Assembly: GCF_900142535.1 (NCBI RefSeq)
Contig: NZ_FRBE01000002.1
Coordinates: forward strand, 124,001-188,000
Origin: Fibrobacter sp. UWEL
GTDB taxonomy: Bacteria; Fibrobacterota; Fibrobacteria; Fibrobacterales; Fibrobacteraceae
Direction of reading: 5' to 3'
Length of the DNA stretch: 64,000 nucleotides
Below are positions 1-9,146 of this stretch, piece by piece (the stretch's first letter is position 1; the number at the start of each line of letters is the position of its first letter). The notes under the pieces are model-generated. The model was not told the DNA's origin. It searched no databases and was given only the letters and a program-made list of their open reading frames with translations. A program made the translations under genes and the position numbers.

Positions 1-413
1 GCGCTATTGCTGGTGGTGGCCGTTATGACAGCCTTACCGAAAAGCTTGGTGGCGACCGTATTCCGGGCGTTGGCTTTGGCATGGGCGACGTTGTGCTTGC
101 AGACTTGCTCCGCGAACACAACCTGCTCCCCAGCCCCAAGCAGAGCGTCGACTTCTACATCGCAAGCTTCACCAACGACATGAAGAAGGTCTTTGAAGCA
201 GCCCAGATCTTCCGCGCAGGCGGCAAGACCGTTTCCCACCCGCTGGCATCCATGAAGATGGGCAAGCAGCTGGACCAGGCAAACTACCAGGGCGCAAAGA
301 TTGTGGTTTATGTTGATGGCGACAAGGCACAGGCCGGCGAGTTCGAATACAAGGACCTCCGCGACGGCACCATGCACGTTGGCAACGTAGAAGCAATCAA
401 GGCTGCACTATAA
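1..413 (+). CDS. hisS: Histidyl-tRNA synthetase, C-terminal part (5' truncated by window edge)
   Basis: Charges tRNA-His with histidine in the cytoplasm. The reading frame is open from base 3 and ends at TAA 411-413. The visible part starts with class II motif 3 in the form AGGGRYDSLTEKLGG, followed by PGVGFGMGDVVLADLL and then an anticodon-binding (HGTP) domain with a typical alpha/beta pattern. The GFGMGDVV version of motif 3, rather than GFALGxER, is what I associate with the archaeal/Bacteroidetes-type HisRS (recall, not checked). The start codon lies outside the window. No other member of an operon is seen: a gap of 90 nt with heptad repeats follows. Confidence 0.88.
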   Translation, partial: AIAGGGRYDSLTEKLGGDRIPGVGFGMGDVVLADLLREHNLLPSPKQSVDFYIASFTNDMKKVFEAAQIFRAGGKTVSHPLASMKMGKQLDQANYQGAKIVVYVDGDKAQAGEFEYKDLRDGTMHVGNVEAIKAAL

Positions 414-458
414 ATGAAGTATGAAGGGTGAAAAATTAAGAATGGTTAACATCAAATT

Positions 459-486
459 TTTCATCTTTCATCTTTCATCTTTCATT
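459..486. repeat. Heptanucleotide tandem repeat (TTTCATC x4)
   Basis: Four consecutive 7-nt units, the last one changed to TTTCATT, between hisS and the acylation operon. It ends just before the -10-like hexamer of the next gene. Two other heptad tracts with different sequences occur at 8419-8446 and 42410-42472. Confidence 0.85.
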
Positions 487-503
487 AATTATTCTCGGTT
501 ATA

Positions 504-2123
504 ATGTCTCCTCTTAAAACTCTACTCAGTATTCTTAGCCTTTTCGTGGTACTTGGCCTGATGGCCGCAGTTTACCCAGAAGGCGGTATTTCTGTTGGTG
601 ATTATACACTTCGATTCCCGGCCCTTACGGATATTTTCGTGAAGGATGACGGACAGTCCAGCGATTCCGCAGGAGTCGCCCAGGCTGATCCGGAAGCAGC
701 CCTCAAGGAAATGCTGGAAGCAACCCGCCAAAAGGAATTCGCAGAATTCTCCGACTCCCTGAATTTCTATGAAGAGTTTTTCCAGAAGGGACGAACCAGG
801 TTCGATCTTCCCAACGACGACCCCACCTGGTTTGACCGTTTCTTCCTGCACTTGGAGCTGGCGGAAATGGACAGCACGGTGGTCCACATCGTTCACTACG
901 GCGACTCCCAGCTGGAAGAAGACCGCATTTCCTCCACCATTCGCGAAGACCTGCAGTCTAAGTTTGGCGGAAATGGTCCGGGCATGTTGCCACCTATCCT
1001 GAATACTCCGTCCATGAACACCTCCTACTGGAACAATGGCGACCTGAAGCGTTTCATGGTGTACGCAACTGCGGATGACATGGCAACCCATAACCGTTAT
1101 GGCATTCTTGCCCAGATGGCAGAATTGAACGGTAATGCAGTGATCGGTCTGAAGAAGCGTATTGAACGTAAGGACAAGTTCCCCCACGTTGGCGGCTACG
1201 CCACCATTAAGGTTCTTGCAGGCAATCGCGGCAACCTGAAGCTGAAGCTCACCTACGAAAGTTCCTATCAGGATTCCGTAGGCGTCAATGAAGACGGAAC
1301 TGTAAAATACAAGAAGAAGACAAAGACTGTAGATGCAGGTGCTCCCCAGATTGAAAAGATGAAAAAGCTGGCGGTTTATACTTGGAAACTTGCAGATACA
1401 ACCTCCAGCGCAAAAATCAACCTTAGTGGCAACACGGATATTTACGCCATCGCAGCAGATGGTAAGTACGGTGTCGCAGTGGACAACGTGGCCATGCGCG
1501 GAAGCTCCGGCACCATGTTCCATAAGATTGACGCAGAACTTCTGGCCGAATCCTACAAGGCAATGAACGCCCGCCTGATCATTATGGAATACGGTGGAAA
1601 CCTGGTCCCGGGCACCAGTTCCAAGAACATCGATTGGACCAAGAAGATTATTACCAAGCAGATCAAGACCATCCAGGAAGCAAACCCCAATGCGGACATC
1701 CTGTTCATCGGCCCTGCAGATATGGCAAAGCAGGTGGATGGCAAGTGGCAGACTTATCCGGCATTGAATATGACCATCAAGGCACTGCGTGAAGTGGCTC
1801 TGGAAAACGGCCTCGCCTATTGGGACATGCACCGAGTCATGGGCGGTAACGGATCCATCATGAAGTGGGTCAAGAAGGAACCGCCTCTTGGCTTTACGGA
1901 TCACGTCCACTTCACCCGCCGCGGAGCCGCCTACATGGGCGACCTCTTCAGCGAAGCTCTGAAAATGCATTACGATTACTTCAAGTTCCGCGACGTGCAC
2001 AACATTAACGATGCGAAGTTGAAGGAAATCCACGATTACAAGAATTCAAAGGCAAAGGGCGCTGCACAAGAAAAGCCGGCACCCAAGAAAGCCAGCAAAA
2101 AAGCCCCGGAGACTAAGAAATGA
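504..2123 (+). CDS. Membrane-anchored SGNH/GDSL-fold protein of an O-acylation operon
   Basis: 539 aa. An uncleaved signal-anchor (residues about 5-25) puts the body in the periplasm. SGNH hydrolase blocks are visible: HYGDSQLEED with the nucleophile Ser near residue 135, a glycine-Asn block (MEYGGN, about 355), and the Asp-His pair in DHVHFTRRG (about 475). The C-terminal tail is rich in Lys/Ala/Pro. It overlaps the next gene by 4 nt (ATGA), and an MBOAT gene follows, so it probably moves or removes acyl groups on an exported polysaccharide, as AlgJ/AlgX-like proteins do with AlgI. The substrate cannot be told from sequence. The start has no Shine-Dalgarno site; TATTCT at 490-495 lies 8 nt before ATG, suggesting a leaderless mRNA. 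Confidence 0.72.
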   Translation: MSPLKTLLSILSLFVVLGLMAAVYPEGGISVGDYTLRFPALTDIFVKDDGQSSDSAGVAQADPEAALKEMLEATRQKEFAEFSDSLNFYEEFFQKGRTRFDLPNDDPTWFDRFFLHLELAEMDSTVVHIVHYGDSQLEEDRISSTIREDLQSKFGGNGPGMLPPILNTPSMNTSYWNNGDLKRFMVYATADDMATHNRYGILAQMAELNGNAVIGLKKRIERKDKFPHVGGYATIKVLAGNRGNLKLKLTYESSYQDSVGVNEDGTVKYKKKTKTVDAGAPQIEKMKKLAVYTWKLADTTSSAKINLSGNTDIYAIAADGKYGVAVDNVAMRGSSGTMFHKIDAELLAESYKAMNARLIIMEYGGNLVPGTSSKNIDWTKKIITKQIKTIQEANPNADILFIGPADMAKQVDGKWQTYPALNMTIKALREVALENGLAYWDMHRVMGGNGSIMKWVKKEPPLGFTDHVHFTRRGAAYMGDLFSEALKMHYDYFKFRDVHNINDAKLKEIHDYKNSKAKGAAQEKPAPKKASKKAPETKK

Positions 2124-3838
2124 AATTTGTAGCCGCCCTGTTGCTTCTTGTTTCGGTCATGGTCTGTGCTCGCCCCACAGACAAGCCGGGCGTCTATTCC
2201 ACAAATGCAGAGAAGTACGATTTTATCGACACGTCCCTGAACATCATTCAGTTTCCTAAAGGGGATGCAAAATTCCAACCCTTATTCAACAAGTTGGATA
2301 CGCTAGTATTTGAAAACCGCGGTCAGGTGAAAATTCTCCACATCGGTGGTTCACACCTTCAGGCGGATGTTATCTCCGGACGTATCCGCGAACATTTCGT
2401 GAAGGAATATCCGGGCGCTTCTGCAGGTCGTGGATTTATCTTCCCCTACTCTGCGGCAAGAACAAACACTCCTTCCAGCTATGCGTCAAAATACCAGGGC
2501 ATCTGGGACAGAAGCATGAACATCATGCGTGAAGTGAATAAGCCTCTTGGACTTCTGGGAATCGCCGTAAGTACCAGCGACCCTCGCGCAGAAATCACCT
2601 TGCTGTTGAACAAGTACAATACCACTCCGATCTGGAACGAATCCAGCATCCGTCTGTTCGGCTATAGCGACAGCAACAATGTGGTTCCCGTACTGAAAGT
2701 GGACTCCATTGAAATTGAAGGCATCCACGATACCGCTAGCCATAGCTACGTGTTCACCCCACCCCATCCCATTGACACCATCCAGATCGCTTTCCGCTGG
2801 ACGGACACTACCTACCAGAGTTCCATGTCCCAGTTTGTGACGGACTCCCTCATTCAGGATTCCATCACCCGCGTGCAGGACTCCATCCAGCACATTCAGG
2901 ACTCTCTCGAAGCGTTAAAGAATCCCAAGGCAAAATCTTCTTCCAGCGCCAAGAGTTCTTCTTCTGCCGCACCTGTGGGAGTCGCAAAAACGGACATCCT
3001 GCTGAACAATTCCGAAGTGGCACTGGACTCCATGTTCGAAGGGGAATGCGACGTGCTGGACACCGCCTGTCTTGCCATGGAAGAACGTAGAAGCCTTGAA
3101 GAGGGAAAGCTGGTAGCAGACACTCTCGCTTCCGATTCCAACAAGGTTCGCGTCCGTCCCCGCTTTACACTCACGGGCCTCTTGACGGAAACGAACGCAC
3201 CTGGAATTTCCTACACCAACGTAGGCATTAACGGAGCTCGCGTTCCCAGCTATTTCGAGGAAATCTGCCCGAACTTTGAAAACGAACTGAAGTTCTTCAA
3301 GCCGGACCTGGTGATTTTCGCCATCGGCATTAACGATGCCAATGTGGAAAAGTTTGACGCAGACGGATTCCGCAAGAACTATGAACAGCTTATTGCAAGA
3401 ATCCAGAAGGTCAGCCCCAACACAGCCCTCATCTTTGAGACCAATAACGATATGTACCGCAAGGTGAAGCGTCGTTACGTTCAGCATCCCGTTGGAGAAA
3501 CCGCCCGCAAGGCATTCTTCCAGCTGGCAGAAAAATACGGCGCCGGCGTGTGGGACAAGTTCTCCCTGATGGGTGGCCTCGGTTCCATGGCCCAATGGGA
3601 AAAGGCAAACCTGGCAAAGAAGGACAAGGTTCACTTCAACTTGAACGGCTACCACCTGCTGGGAGATTTGTTCTTCAAGGCATTCACCCAGGCATACCAG
3701 GAACATGTTGCAGCACTCCCCGCTCTGGAACCTGTAACACCTGCAGCAGACACAACAAAGCCTGCAGCCGCCCCGGCAAAACCTGCAACAGTCCCCGCAA
3801 AGGCAGCCACCCCGGCAGCAGCACCCGCAAAGAAATAG
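2120..3838 (+). CDS. Periplasmic SGNH-fold protein with GGSH nucleophile motif and low-complexity linkers
   Basis: 572 aa. A signal peptide (cleavage near VCA, residue 17) precedes an SGNH domain that is split by a linker. The nucleophile block reads HIGGSHLQAD (Ser about 77) instead of GDS. The later blocks are conserved: FAIGINDAN (about 400) and DKVHFNLNGYH (about 500). Between them are an Asp/Gln/Ser-rich helix with repeated QDS triplets and a Ser-rich linker (about 270-290). The C-terminus is an Ala/Pro/Lys-rich tail. The start overlaps the previous stop by ATGA, indicating translational coupling. It is a paralogue-like partner of the preceding gene in the acylation operon. Whether the altered block I is still catalytic is uncertain, because the Ser is kept but the Asp is not. 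Confidence 0.7.
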   Translation: MKFVAALLLLVSVMVCARPTDKPGVYSTNAEKYDFIDTSLNIIQFPKGDAKFQPLFNKLDTLVFENRGQVKILHIGGSHLQADVISGRIREHFVKEYPGASAGRGFIFPYSAARTNTPSSYASKYQGIWDRSMNIMREVNKPLGLLGIAVSTSDPRAEITLLLNKYNTTPIWNESSIRLFGYSDSNNVVPVLKVDSIEIEGIHDTASHSYVFTPPHPIDTIQIAFRWTDTTYQSSMSQFVTDSLIQDSITRVQDSIQHIQDSLEALKNPKAKSSSSAKSSSSAAPVGVAKTDILLNNSEVALDSMFEGECDVLDTACLAMEERRSLEEGKLVADTLASDSNKVRVRPRFTLTGLLTETNAPGISYTNVGINGARVPSYFEEICPNFENELKFFKPDLVIFAIGINDANVEKFDADGFRKNYEQLIARIQKVSPNTALIFETNNDMYRKVKRRYVQHPVGETARKAFFQLAEKYGAGVWDKFSLMGGLGSMAQWEKANLAKKDKVHFNLNGYHLLGDLFFKAFTQAYQEHVAALPALEPVTPAADTTKPAAAPAKPATVPAKAATPAAAPAKK

Positions 3839-3862
3839 TTTAACGCTCTACTGATTATTATT

Positions 3863-5710
3863 ATGGATTACATCCTTCCTTTCCTCACTAGAACTTTTGC
3901 TTTTGACCCCAATAGTCCCCTGCTCTTTACGCAGTTCTATTTCTGGGGATTCTTCGCAGTAGTCTTTGCTATCCTGACTTTGGTCCATAACAAGATCCTG
4001 ATGCGCAACGCCTTCCTGTTTGCCACCAGTATGTTCTTCTACTACAAGACCAGCGGTAGCTATGTCTGTATTCTAGTCTTCTGCGTGGTGGCCAACTTCT
4101 TTATCGGTAAGTTCATTGACAATGTGGATGAGAAATGGAAAAAGAAAGCCTGGATGATCGTTTCCGTCATCATAGACCTTCTGGTTCTTTGCTACTACAA
4201 GTATGCCTATTTCTTCCTGGATGTGCTTTACGATATCTTTGGCGTAGAACTTCATGTCTATAACTTCTTTGCAGCCGCCAGCAACGCCATGTTTGGCACC
4301 AACTCCCTGGTGGATCGCATCGTCCTGCCGGTAGGTATTTCCTTCTTTACCTTCCAGGCAATGAGCTACTGCATTGACATCTACCGCGGTAAAATCAAGC
4401 CCGTGTCCAATATTCTGGACTTCGGCTTCTACCTGACCTTCTTCCCCCAGCTGGTGGCAGGTCCTATTGTCCGTGCAGATAAGTTCGTTCCCCAGCTTTA
4501 CAAGAAGTTCTTCCTCCCCCGCCGTACCTTCGGTATTGCCGTATTCTGGATCTTGAACGGTCTTGCAAAGAAGATTATCCTCAGTGACTATCTGTCCACC
4601 AACTTTGTGGACCGCGTCTTTGACACGCCCCTGCTGTTTACCGGCTTCGAAAACTTGCTGGCACTTTTCGCTTACTCCCTCCAGGTTTACGCCGACTTCT
4701 CCGGCTATACGGATATCGCCATCGGTGTTGCCCTCCTCATGGGCTTCCGTCTGCCCCAGAACTTTAATAGCCCTTACAAGGCCCTGTCTCCTACGGAATT
4801 CTGGCGTCGCTGGCATATCAGCCTTTCCAGCTGGTTGCGCGACTACGTTTATATTCCCCTGGGCGGTAACCGCGAGGCAAGTGTGGGTACCTACTTCTGG
4901 ATTGGCTTTATCAGCCTGGTAGCCATTATCCTTTCCGGTAGTGGCTGGGTCGGTCTCTGCATCGGTCTGTTCCTTCTCTACATTGCCTTGTTCGCCTACT
5001 TCAAGCCCGAATCCCGCAAGTTCATCACCACCAACATGAACGCCATGTCTACGCAGATTATCGGTGGTTGGTGGCACGGCGCCAGCTGGAACTTCATTAT
5101 CTGGGGTGGTTTGAACGGCTTTGGCCAGGTATTCAACAAGTTCTGGGTCAAGCGCGGCCTTACCTTCCGAGCATCCGCAGCATTCGCACTGTTTGCAGTC
5201 AGCGCTATCCTCTGGAAAAATCTGGACTACCCCATCTTCGCCATCACCACCGTATGGTTTGGCGTTCTTTTCACAGGTATTTACGCCGTGATGATTTTCC
5301 GTCTGTTCAGCGACAAGACATTCCATTGGCTCTATACCGCCTGGAACGTGACGCTGACCTTCGTGTTCATCACCTTTACCCGTCTGTTCTTCCGCGCCGG
5401 TTCCAACCTGGATCCTGCAGAAGCCAACGAAGTGGCATGGAATACCGCCAAGAACATGGTGCAGCAAATGGGTACCGCCTGGAAGCTGGACAACCTCTGG
5501 GATCTGGCCAGCGCCCATATGAACATCATCCTGGTATTCATTGCCGGTATGCTGATCCACTGGGTTCCTAAGAAGGTCAAGTCCCGTTACCGCATCACAT
5601 TCGCAAGCCTTCCCATTCCCGCCATGGTGGCTGCAACTGCAGTGATCATCTTCGTGATTTACCAGTTCATGAGCGCGGATTCCCAGCCCTTCATCTACTT
5701 CCAGTTCTAA
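3863..5710 (+). CDS. MBOAT-family O-acyltransferase, AlgI-like
   Basis: 615 aa polytopic inner-membrane protein. MBOAT hallmarks are clear: FWRRWHISLSSWLRDYVYIP (about 314-333) and WHGASWNFIIWGG (about 403-415), whose His is the expected catalytic residue, plus a C-terminal PFIYFQF ending typical of AlgI-like proteins. These enzymes move acetyl or other acyl groups across the membrane onto exported glycans. It is longer than AlgI (about 520 aa) because some 35 residues with an extra hydrophobic hairpin lie between the two motifs. It follows the two SGNH genes by 24 nt and is closed by the terminator at 5750-5776, so the operon has three genes. Confidence 0.88.
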   Translation: MDYILPFLTRTFAFDPNSPLLFTQFYFWGFFAVVFAILTLVHNKILMRNAFLFATSMFFYYKTSGSYVCILVFCVVANFFIGKFIDNVDEKWKKKAWMIVSVIIDLLVLCYYKYAYFFLDVLYDIFGVELHVYNFFAAASNAMFGTNSLVDRIVLPVGISFFTFQAMSYCIDIYRGKIKPVSNILDFGFYLTFFPQLVAGPIVRADKFVPQLYKKFFLPRRTFGIAVFWILNGLAKKIILSDYLSTNFVDRVFDTPLLFTGFENLLALFAYSLQVYADFSGYTDIAIGVALLMGFRLPQNFNSPYKALSPTEFWRRWHISLSSWLRDYVYIPLGGNREASVGTYFWIGFISLVAIILSGSGWVGLCIGLFLLYIALFAYFKPESRKFITTNMNAMSTQIIGGWWHGASWNFIIWGGLNGFGQVFNKFWVKRGLTFRASAAFALFAVSAILWKNLDYPIFAITTVWFGVLFTGIYAVMIFRLFSDKTFHWLYTAWNVTLTFVFITFTRLFFRAGSNLDPAEANEVAWNTAKNMVQQMGTAWKLDNLWDLASAHMNIILVFIAGMLIHWVPKKVKSRYRITFASLPIPAMVAATAVIIFVIYQFMSADSQPFIYFQF

Positions 5711-5749
5711 TAATACTAGCGGGCTGGACCTGCGGAGTAAAAAGTGAGA

Positions 5750-5776
5750 AAGCATCCCCCAAAAGGGATGTTTTTT
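5750..5776 (+). terminator. Rho-independent terminator after the acylation operon
   Basis: CATCCC (5753-5758), loop, GGGATG (5765-5770), then six T. It is extendable by A-T and G-T pairs. It overlaps the upstream extension of the next reading frame, which argues for the downstream start of that gene at 5897. Confidence 0.85.
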
Positions 5777-5896
5777 CGTTTCATTCCATTTGAGACTATT
5801 TATTTCCTCAATAATCGAACAAAATCATCTATTCCAAAGCCACTACCATCATTATTTATTATAGTTTACACATATAAATTATTGGTTTTTGGATTA

Positions 5897-7744
5897 ATGG
5901 ACATTCAGTTTCAAATTTGCAGTTTGATTATCGTATCCATGATACTTGTGATTTATGGAACTCACAAGCGTCTGATGTTGCGTAGTGAACGTGTTTTCTA
6001 TAGGGCACTGTTCCTTACGACGGTAATGCTCTTCCTTGATATTCTGACCATATCTACCGTTAGCCATATTGCCGACGTTCCAGCATGGCTTCCCCGAATT
6101 CTGTGCAAGGCTTTTGAGTCCGTTCTGATTCTCTGTTCGGGAACGGTACTGATCTACATGATGGCGGATGTTCTTTCGAAAGAAAAGTACCGCACATTCA
6201 ACCGAAACCTACTTGCAGTCCTCGCTACAGAAATTATTGTCACCTGTACACTCCCACTGACCTTTTCGCCCAAGGGATATGCGGAAGGTTTGGCGATTCA
6301 CGCAGGTTACGGTTGGTTTGTCATCAACTTCAGTATTACCCTGGCATTCCTGGCAAGAAGTTTCAACAAAATTACCAGACGTCGACGATTCGGCATTATG
6401 CTGTGGATCGGGCTTTGGGTCGTTCTGTCCCTGATTGAGATGTACAATCCCGAAATGACCTTGGTCAGTCTCGCGGTCACTCTGGGCATTCTGTTAATGT
6501 TCGGTCTTCTGGAAAAGCCTGAATCCAAGCTGGAAAGACAGTACGGATGCTTCAACTACTTCGCTCTTATGGGATTCCTGGACGAAATGGTCGAGGAAAA
6601 GACTCCCATTTCCATCATTTCAGTCTCTCTCAAGACCACGGACATCTTAACGGGGGACAATCTTTATCAAGAAGCCAAGCATGTCCTCAAGGTTCTGGAA
6701 AAGAACAAGGACATGTGGATTTTTAGAGGAGTCAACCAGGACTTCGTCTGTGTGGCAAAGAATAAGGAAACCATAGACAAGGTTTCCGAAGATCTAGAAC
6801 AGGAATCCAAGCAATTCCCTCAAGCCGCATGTTACGCGAGAATTACCCGCAGTTACGACAATACGAGTTTCACATCCGCAGATGAAATCATCCAGTTTTT
6901 GAATTTCATTCGTAACAAGGATACGGAACAGAATCGCATCTTTGACGCATCCGCCGAACTGATGAATACATTCCACAAGAGGAAAATCATCGAAGTGGAA
7001 TTACGAAACGCATTGATCGAAAACCGCGTAGAAGTATTCCTGCAGCCCATTTACAGCACTAAGGAAAAGCGCATTACCTCCTGCGAGGCACTGGCCCGCA
7101 TTCGAAAGACCGACGGTAGCATTCTCATGCCGGGAGACTTCATTCCTGTGGCGGAAGACAACGGAAGTATTCTTGAACTGGGATACAAGATTTTCGAGCA
7201 GACCTGCAACTTTATCGCCCAGCACGGAGACCTGATTGAATACGTGGAAGTGAACCTTTCCGTGGTGCAGTGCGAAGATGAAGACTTGTCCCGCAGGCTC
7301 ATCGAAATTATGGAACACTATAAGGTTGCTCCTCAAAAATTCAACTTGGAAATTACAGAAACCGCATCCATCGTGACCAAGCAGAAACTGCTGAAGAACA
7401 TGGAACGGATGCTGGAATATGGCGTGACCTTCTCCCTGGATGACTTCGGCAAGGGTGAATCCAACCTGATGTATGTGGTGGATATGCCCATCTCCATCGT
7501 GAAACTGGATTTCGACATGAGCAAGTCCTACTTCAGAAATGAAAAGGCCAAGTTCGTGGTAAACGCTGTGGAACAGATGGCTCACGGTCTGAATCTGAAA
7601 CTTGTGGCAGAGGGCATTGAAACCGCCGAAGAACTTGCCGCCATGGAAAAACAGAAAATCGACTACATCCAGGGATATTACTTCTCCAAGCCCTTACCCC
7701 AGGATCAGTTTGTGGAATTCGTCCAGAATTATAACAAGGACTAG
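5897..7744 (+). CDS. Membrane EAL-domain c-di-GMP phosphodiesterase with degenerate GGDEF
   Basis: 615 aa from ATG 5897. An in-frame start at 5744 would place a transcription terminator inside the gene, so I reject it. Residues 1-210 form about seven membrane helices. Residues about 215-330 look like a degraded GGDEF domain (VFRGVNQDFVCV-like core instead of GGDEF). The C-terminal EAL domain keeps the catalytic set: EALARI, EVNLS, NLEITET, LDDFGKGESNL, VKLDFD, LVAEGIET and QGYYFSKP. It should hydrolyse c-di-GMP to pGpG at the inner membrane. The degenerate GGDEF may act as a regulatory GTP-binding module, as known for other such pairs (inference). Confidence 0.85.
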   Translation: MDIQFQICSLIIVSMILVIYGTHKRLMLRSERVFYRALFLTTVMLFLDILTISTVSHIADVPAWLPRILCKAFESVLILCSGTVLIYMMADVLSKEKYRTFNRNLLAVLATEIIVTCTLPLTFSPKGYAEGLAIHAGYGWFVINFSITLAFLARSFNKITRRRRFGIMLWIGLWVVLSLIEMYNPEMTLVSLAVTLGILLMFGLLEKPESKLERQYGCFNYFALMGFLDEMVEEKTPISIISVSLKTTDILTGDNLYQEAKHVLKVLEKNKDMWIFRGVNQDFVCVAKNKETIDKVSEDLEQESKQFPQAACYARITRSYDNTSFTSADEIIQFLNFIRNKDTEQNRIFDASAELMNTFHKRKIIEVELRNALIENRVEVFLQPIYSTKEKRITSCEALARIRKTDGSILMPGDFIPVAEDNGSILELGYKIFEQTCNFIAQHGDLIEYVEVNLSVVQCEDEDLSRRLIEIMEHYKVAPQKFNLEITETASIVTKQKLLKNMERMLEYGVTFSLDDFGKGESNLMYVVDMPISIVKLDFDMSKSYFRNEKAKFVVNAVEQMAHGLNLKLVAEGIETAEELAAMEKQKIDYIQGYYFSKPLPQDQFVEFVQNYNKD

Positions 7745-7762
7745 ATTATCTATCTTTGTAAT

Positions 7763-9079
7763 ATGGCTGACGAATTGAACAAATCCGCCCTAGAAAAAAG
7801 AATCAAGAAACACTTGATTGGAAAGCCCCACCGCTTTATGGCGGTGGCTCCTTTGGGTTTTGAAAAGACCCTGATGGATGAGTTGCTAGTGATCTTGGGT
7901 ACCGAAGGTGCCGCAGAAATAAACGTGGCAGGTGACGGCAAAGTGGAGTTCGTCACCAAGCTTACGGAAGCCTGGAAAGTTGTTGCCTACAGCCGTATCG
8001 CCAATCGAGTCCTGATGGAAATCGATTCCTTCAAGGCAGAAAACTTCGGTCAGCTGGAAAAGGGCGTGAGCGCAGTTCCTTGGGAACTGTATTTACCACA
8101 CGTCATCCTGGAGGGAGGAACTCCCGATAGGATCCAAGATGCGCTGAATATTCACGTGACTTGCAAGCATTCCAGACTTTATCACAGCGATGCTGTAGAA
8201 GAAAGAGTCCGGAAGGTCATCAATGTCAATGATGGGCCAGCCGAATCACCTACCGAGATGCAGCAACACCTGTACGTCAACCTTCTGGACGACCGCTGCA
8301 CTCTATGGCTAGACTTGGCAGGTGAAGAACTTTACAAGCGGGGTCACGAACGTTTCGTAGCGGAAGCACCCCTGAAGGAAACCATCGCCGCTGCCATGAT
8401 TTTTGAAGCTTCAAAACTAACCACTAACCACCAACCACTAACCACTATTCTGGACCCCATGGCCGGCAGCGGAACCTTCAGTCTTGAAGCAGCCTACATC
8501 GCAAACGGTCTTATTCCAGGTAAGTGCCGCGATTTCGCCCTGAAGCACCAGCCCGCCTTTAAGGAAGCCACCTGGAATTACCTGCTTAAAGCTGCAGATC
8601 GCGCACAGAGTCATCCTGAGCGGAGCTCTGCGGAGTCGAAGGATCTAGCAGTTCAACAAAGCGGTGATGAAGGAATCTCAATCATCACCTCCGACATCTC
8701 GCAGCGTCCCATCGACATTCTCCGGCATAATGCGGAAGTCTCCCCGCTCCCCGCCGGAGTCATCGACCCGCAACTGAAGGATTTTTTCAGCTACACCCTT
8801 TCTGATTTTCAAAAAAACTCTAGCGGAAATGTGGTCATCCTGCTGAATCCACCCTACGGAAAGCGCCTCGCCTTCGACGCCCCCAAGCTTTATACAAAAA
8901 TCGGGAAAAAGCTGAACGAATTCAAGGGCTGTACGGTGGCCATTCTAGTACCCAAAGACTGCATGTCCAACCTTATCCGGGAATGCCCTGCGCTGGATTC
9001 AAGCCGCAATTTTGCAGCCAAGACAATCGAGACCAGTCACGGCGGGTTCAGTCTCAACGCAATCTTTGCAAAGATTTAA
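7763..9079 (+). CDS. THUMP-domain SAM-dependent RNA methyltransferase (RlmL N-terminal-like) with repeat insertions
   Basis: 438 aa. The N-terminal part has the ferredoxin-like/THUMP region of the UPF0020 family. The C-terminal Rossmann domain has SAM motif I (ILDPMAGSGTFSLEAA, about 229-244) and catalytic motif NPPYGKRLAF (about 361-370), as in the enzymes that make N2-methylguanosine in 23S rRNA or tRNA. Two segments look foreign: four heptad repeats (8419-8446) just before motif I, and a dispersed palindromic element (8610-8649) encoding SHPERSSAESKDLA in a loop. The frame stays open through both. TATCTT at 7751-7756 lies 6 nt from ATG, so a leaderless mRNA is likely. The exact target cannot be decided from sequence. 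Confidence 0.82.
   Translation: MADELNKSALEKRIKKHLIGKPHRFMAVAPLGFEKTLMDELLVILGTEGAAEINVAGDGKVEFVTKLTEAWKVVAYSRIANRVLMEIDSFKAENFGQLEKGVSAVPWELYLPHVILEGGTPDRIQDALNIHVTCKHSRLYHSDAVEERVRKVINVNDGPAESPTEMQQHLYVNLLDDRCTLWLDLAGEELYKRGHERFVAEAPLKETIAAAMIFEASKLTTNHQPLTTILDPMAGSGTFSLEAAYIANGLIPGKCRDFALKHQPAFKEATWNYLLKAADRAQSHPERSSAESKDLAVQQSGDEGISIITSDISQRPIDILRHNAEVSPLPAGVIDPQLKDFFSYTLSDFQKNSSGNVVILLNPPYGKRLAFDAPKLYTKIGKKLNEFKGCTVAILVPKDCMSNLIRECPALDSSRNFAAKTIETSHGGFSLNAIFAKI
8419..8446. repeat. Intragenic heptanucleotide repeat (AACCACT x4)
   Basis: Four 7-nt units (the second is AACCACC), inside the methyltransferase coding region directly upstream of SAM motif I. Seven is not a multiple of three, so gain or loss of one unit would shift the frame. 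Confidence 0.85.
8610..8649. repeat. Dispersed palindromic element inserted in frame
   Basis: Runs from GTCATCCTGAGCGGAG to GAAGGATCTAGC. The same family lies between genes at 31631-31661, 23757-23793, 45847-45880 and 12187-12217. Here it is translated without a stop. Confidence 0.75.
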
Positions 9080-9146
9080 CAAAAGCGTACTTCTTTATAC
9101 AAGTTCATTTTCATATATTTAGCTCGGGTTGTTTCACAGCGAGTGA

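Noticed and set aside
5744-5896. N-terminal extension of the EAL protein by 51 residues
   Set aside because: It runs through a perfect transcription terminator (5750-5776) and AT-rich DNA. ATG 5897 begins directly at a membrane helix.
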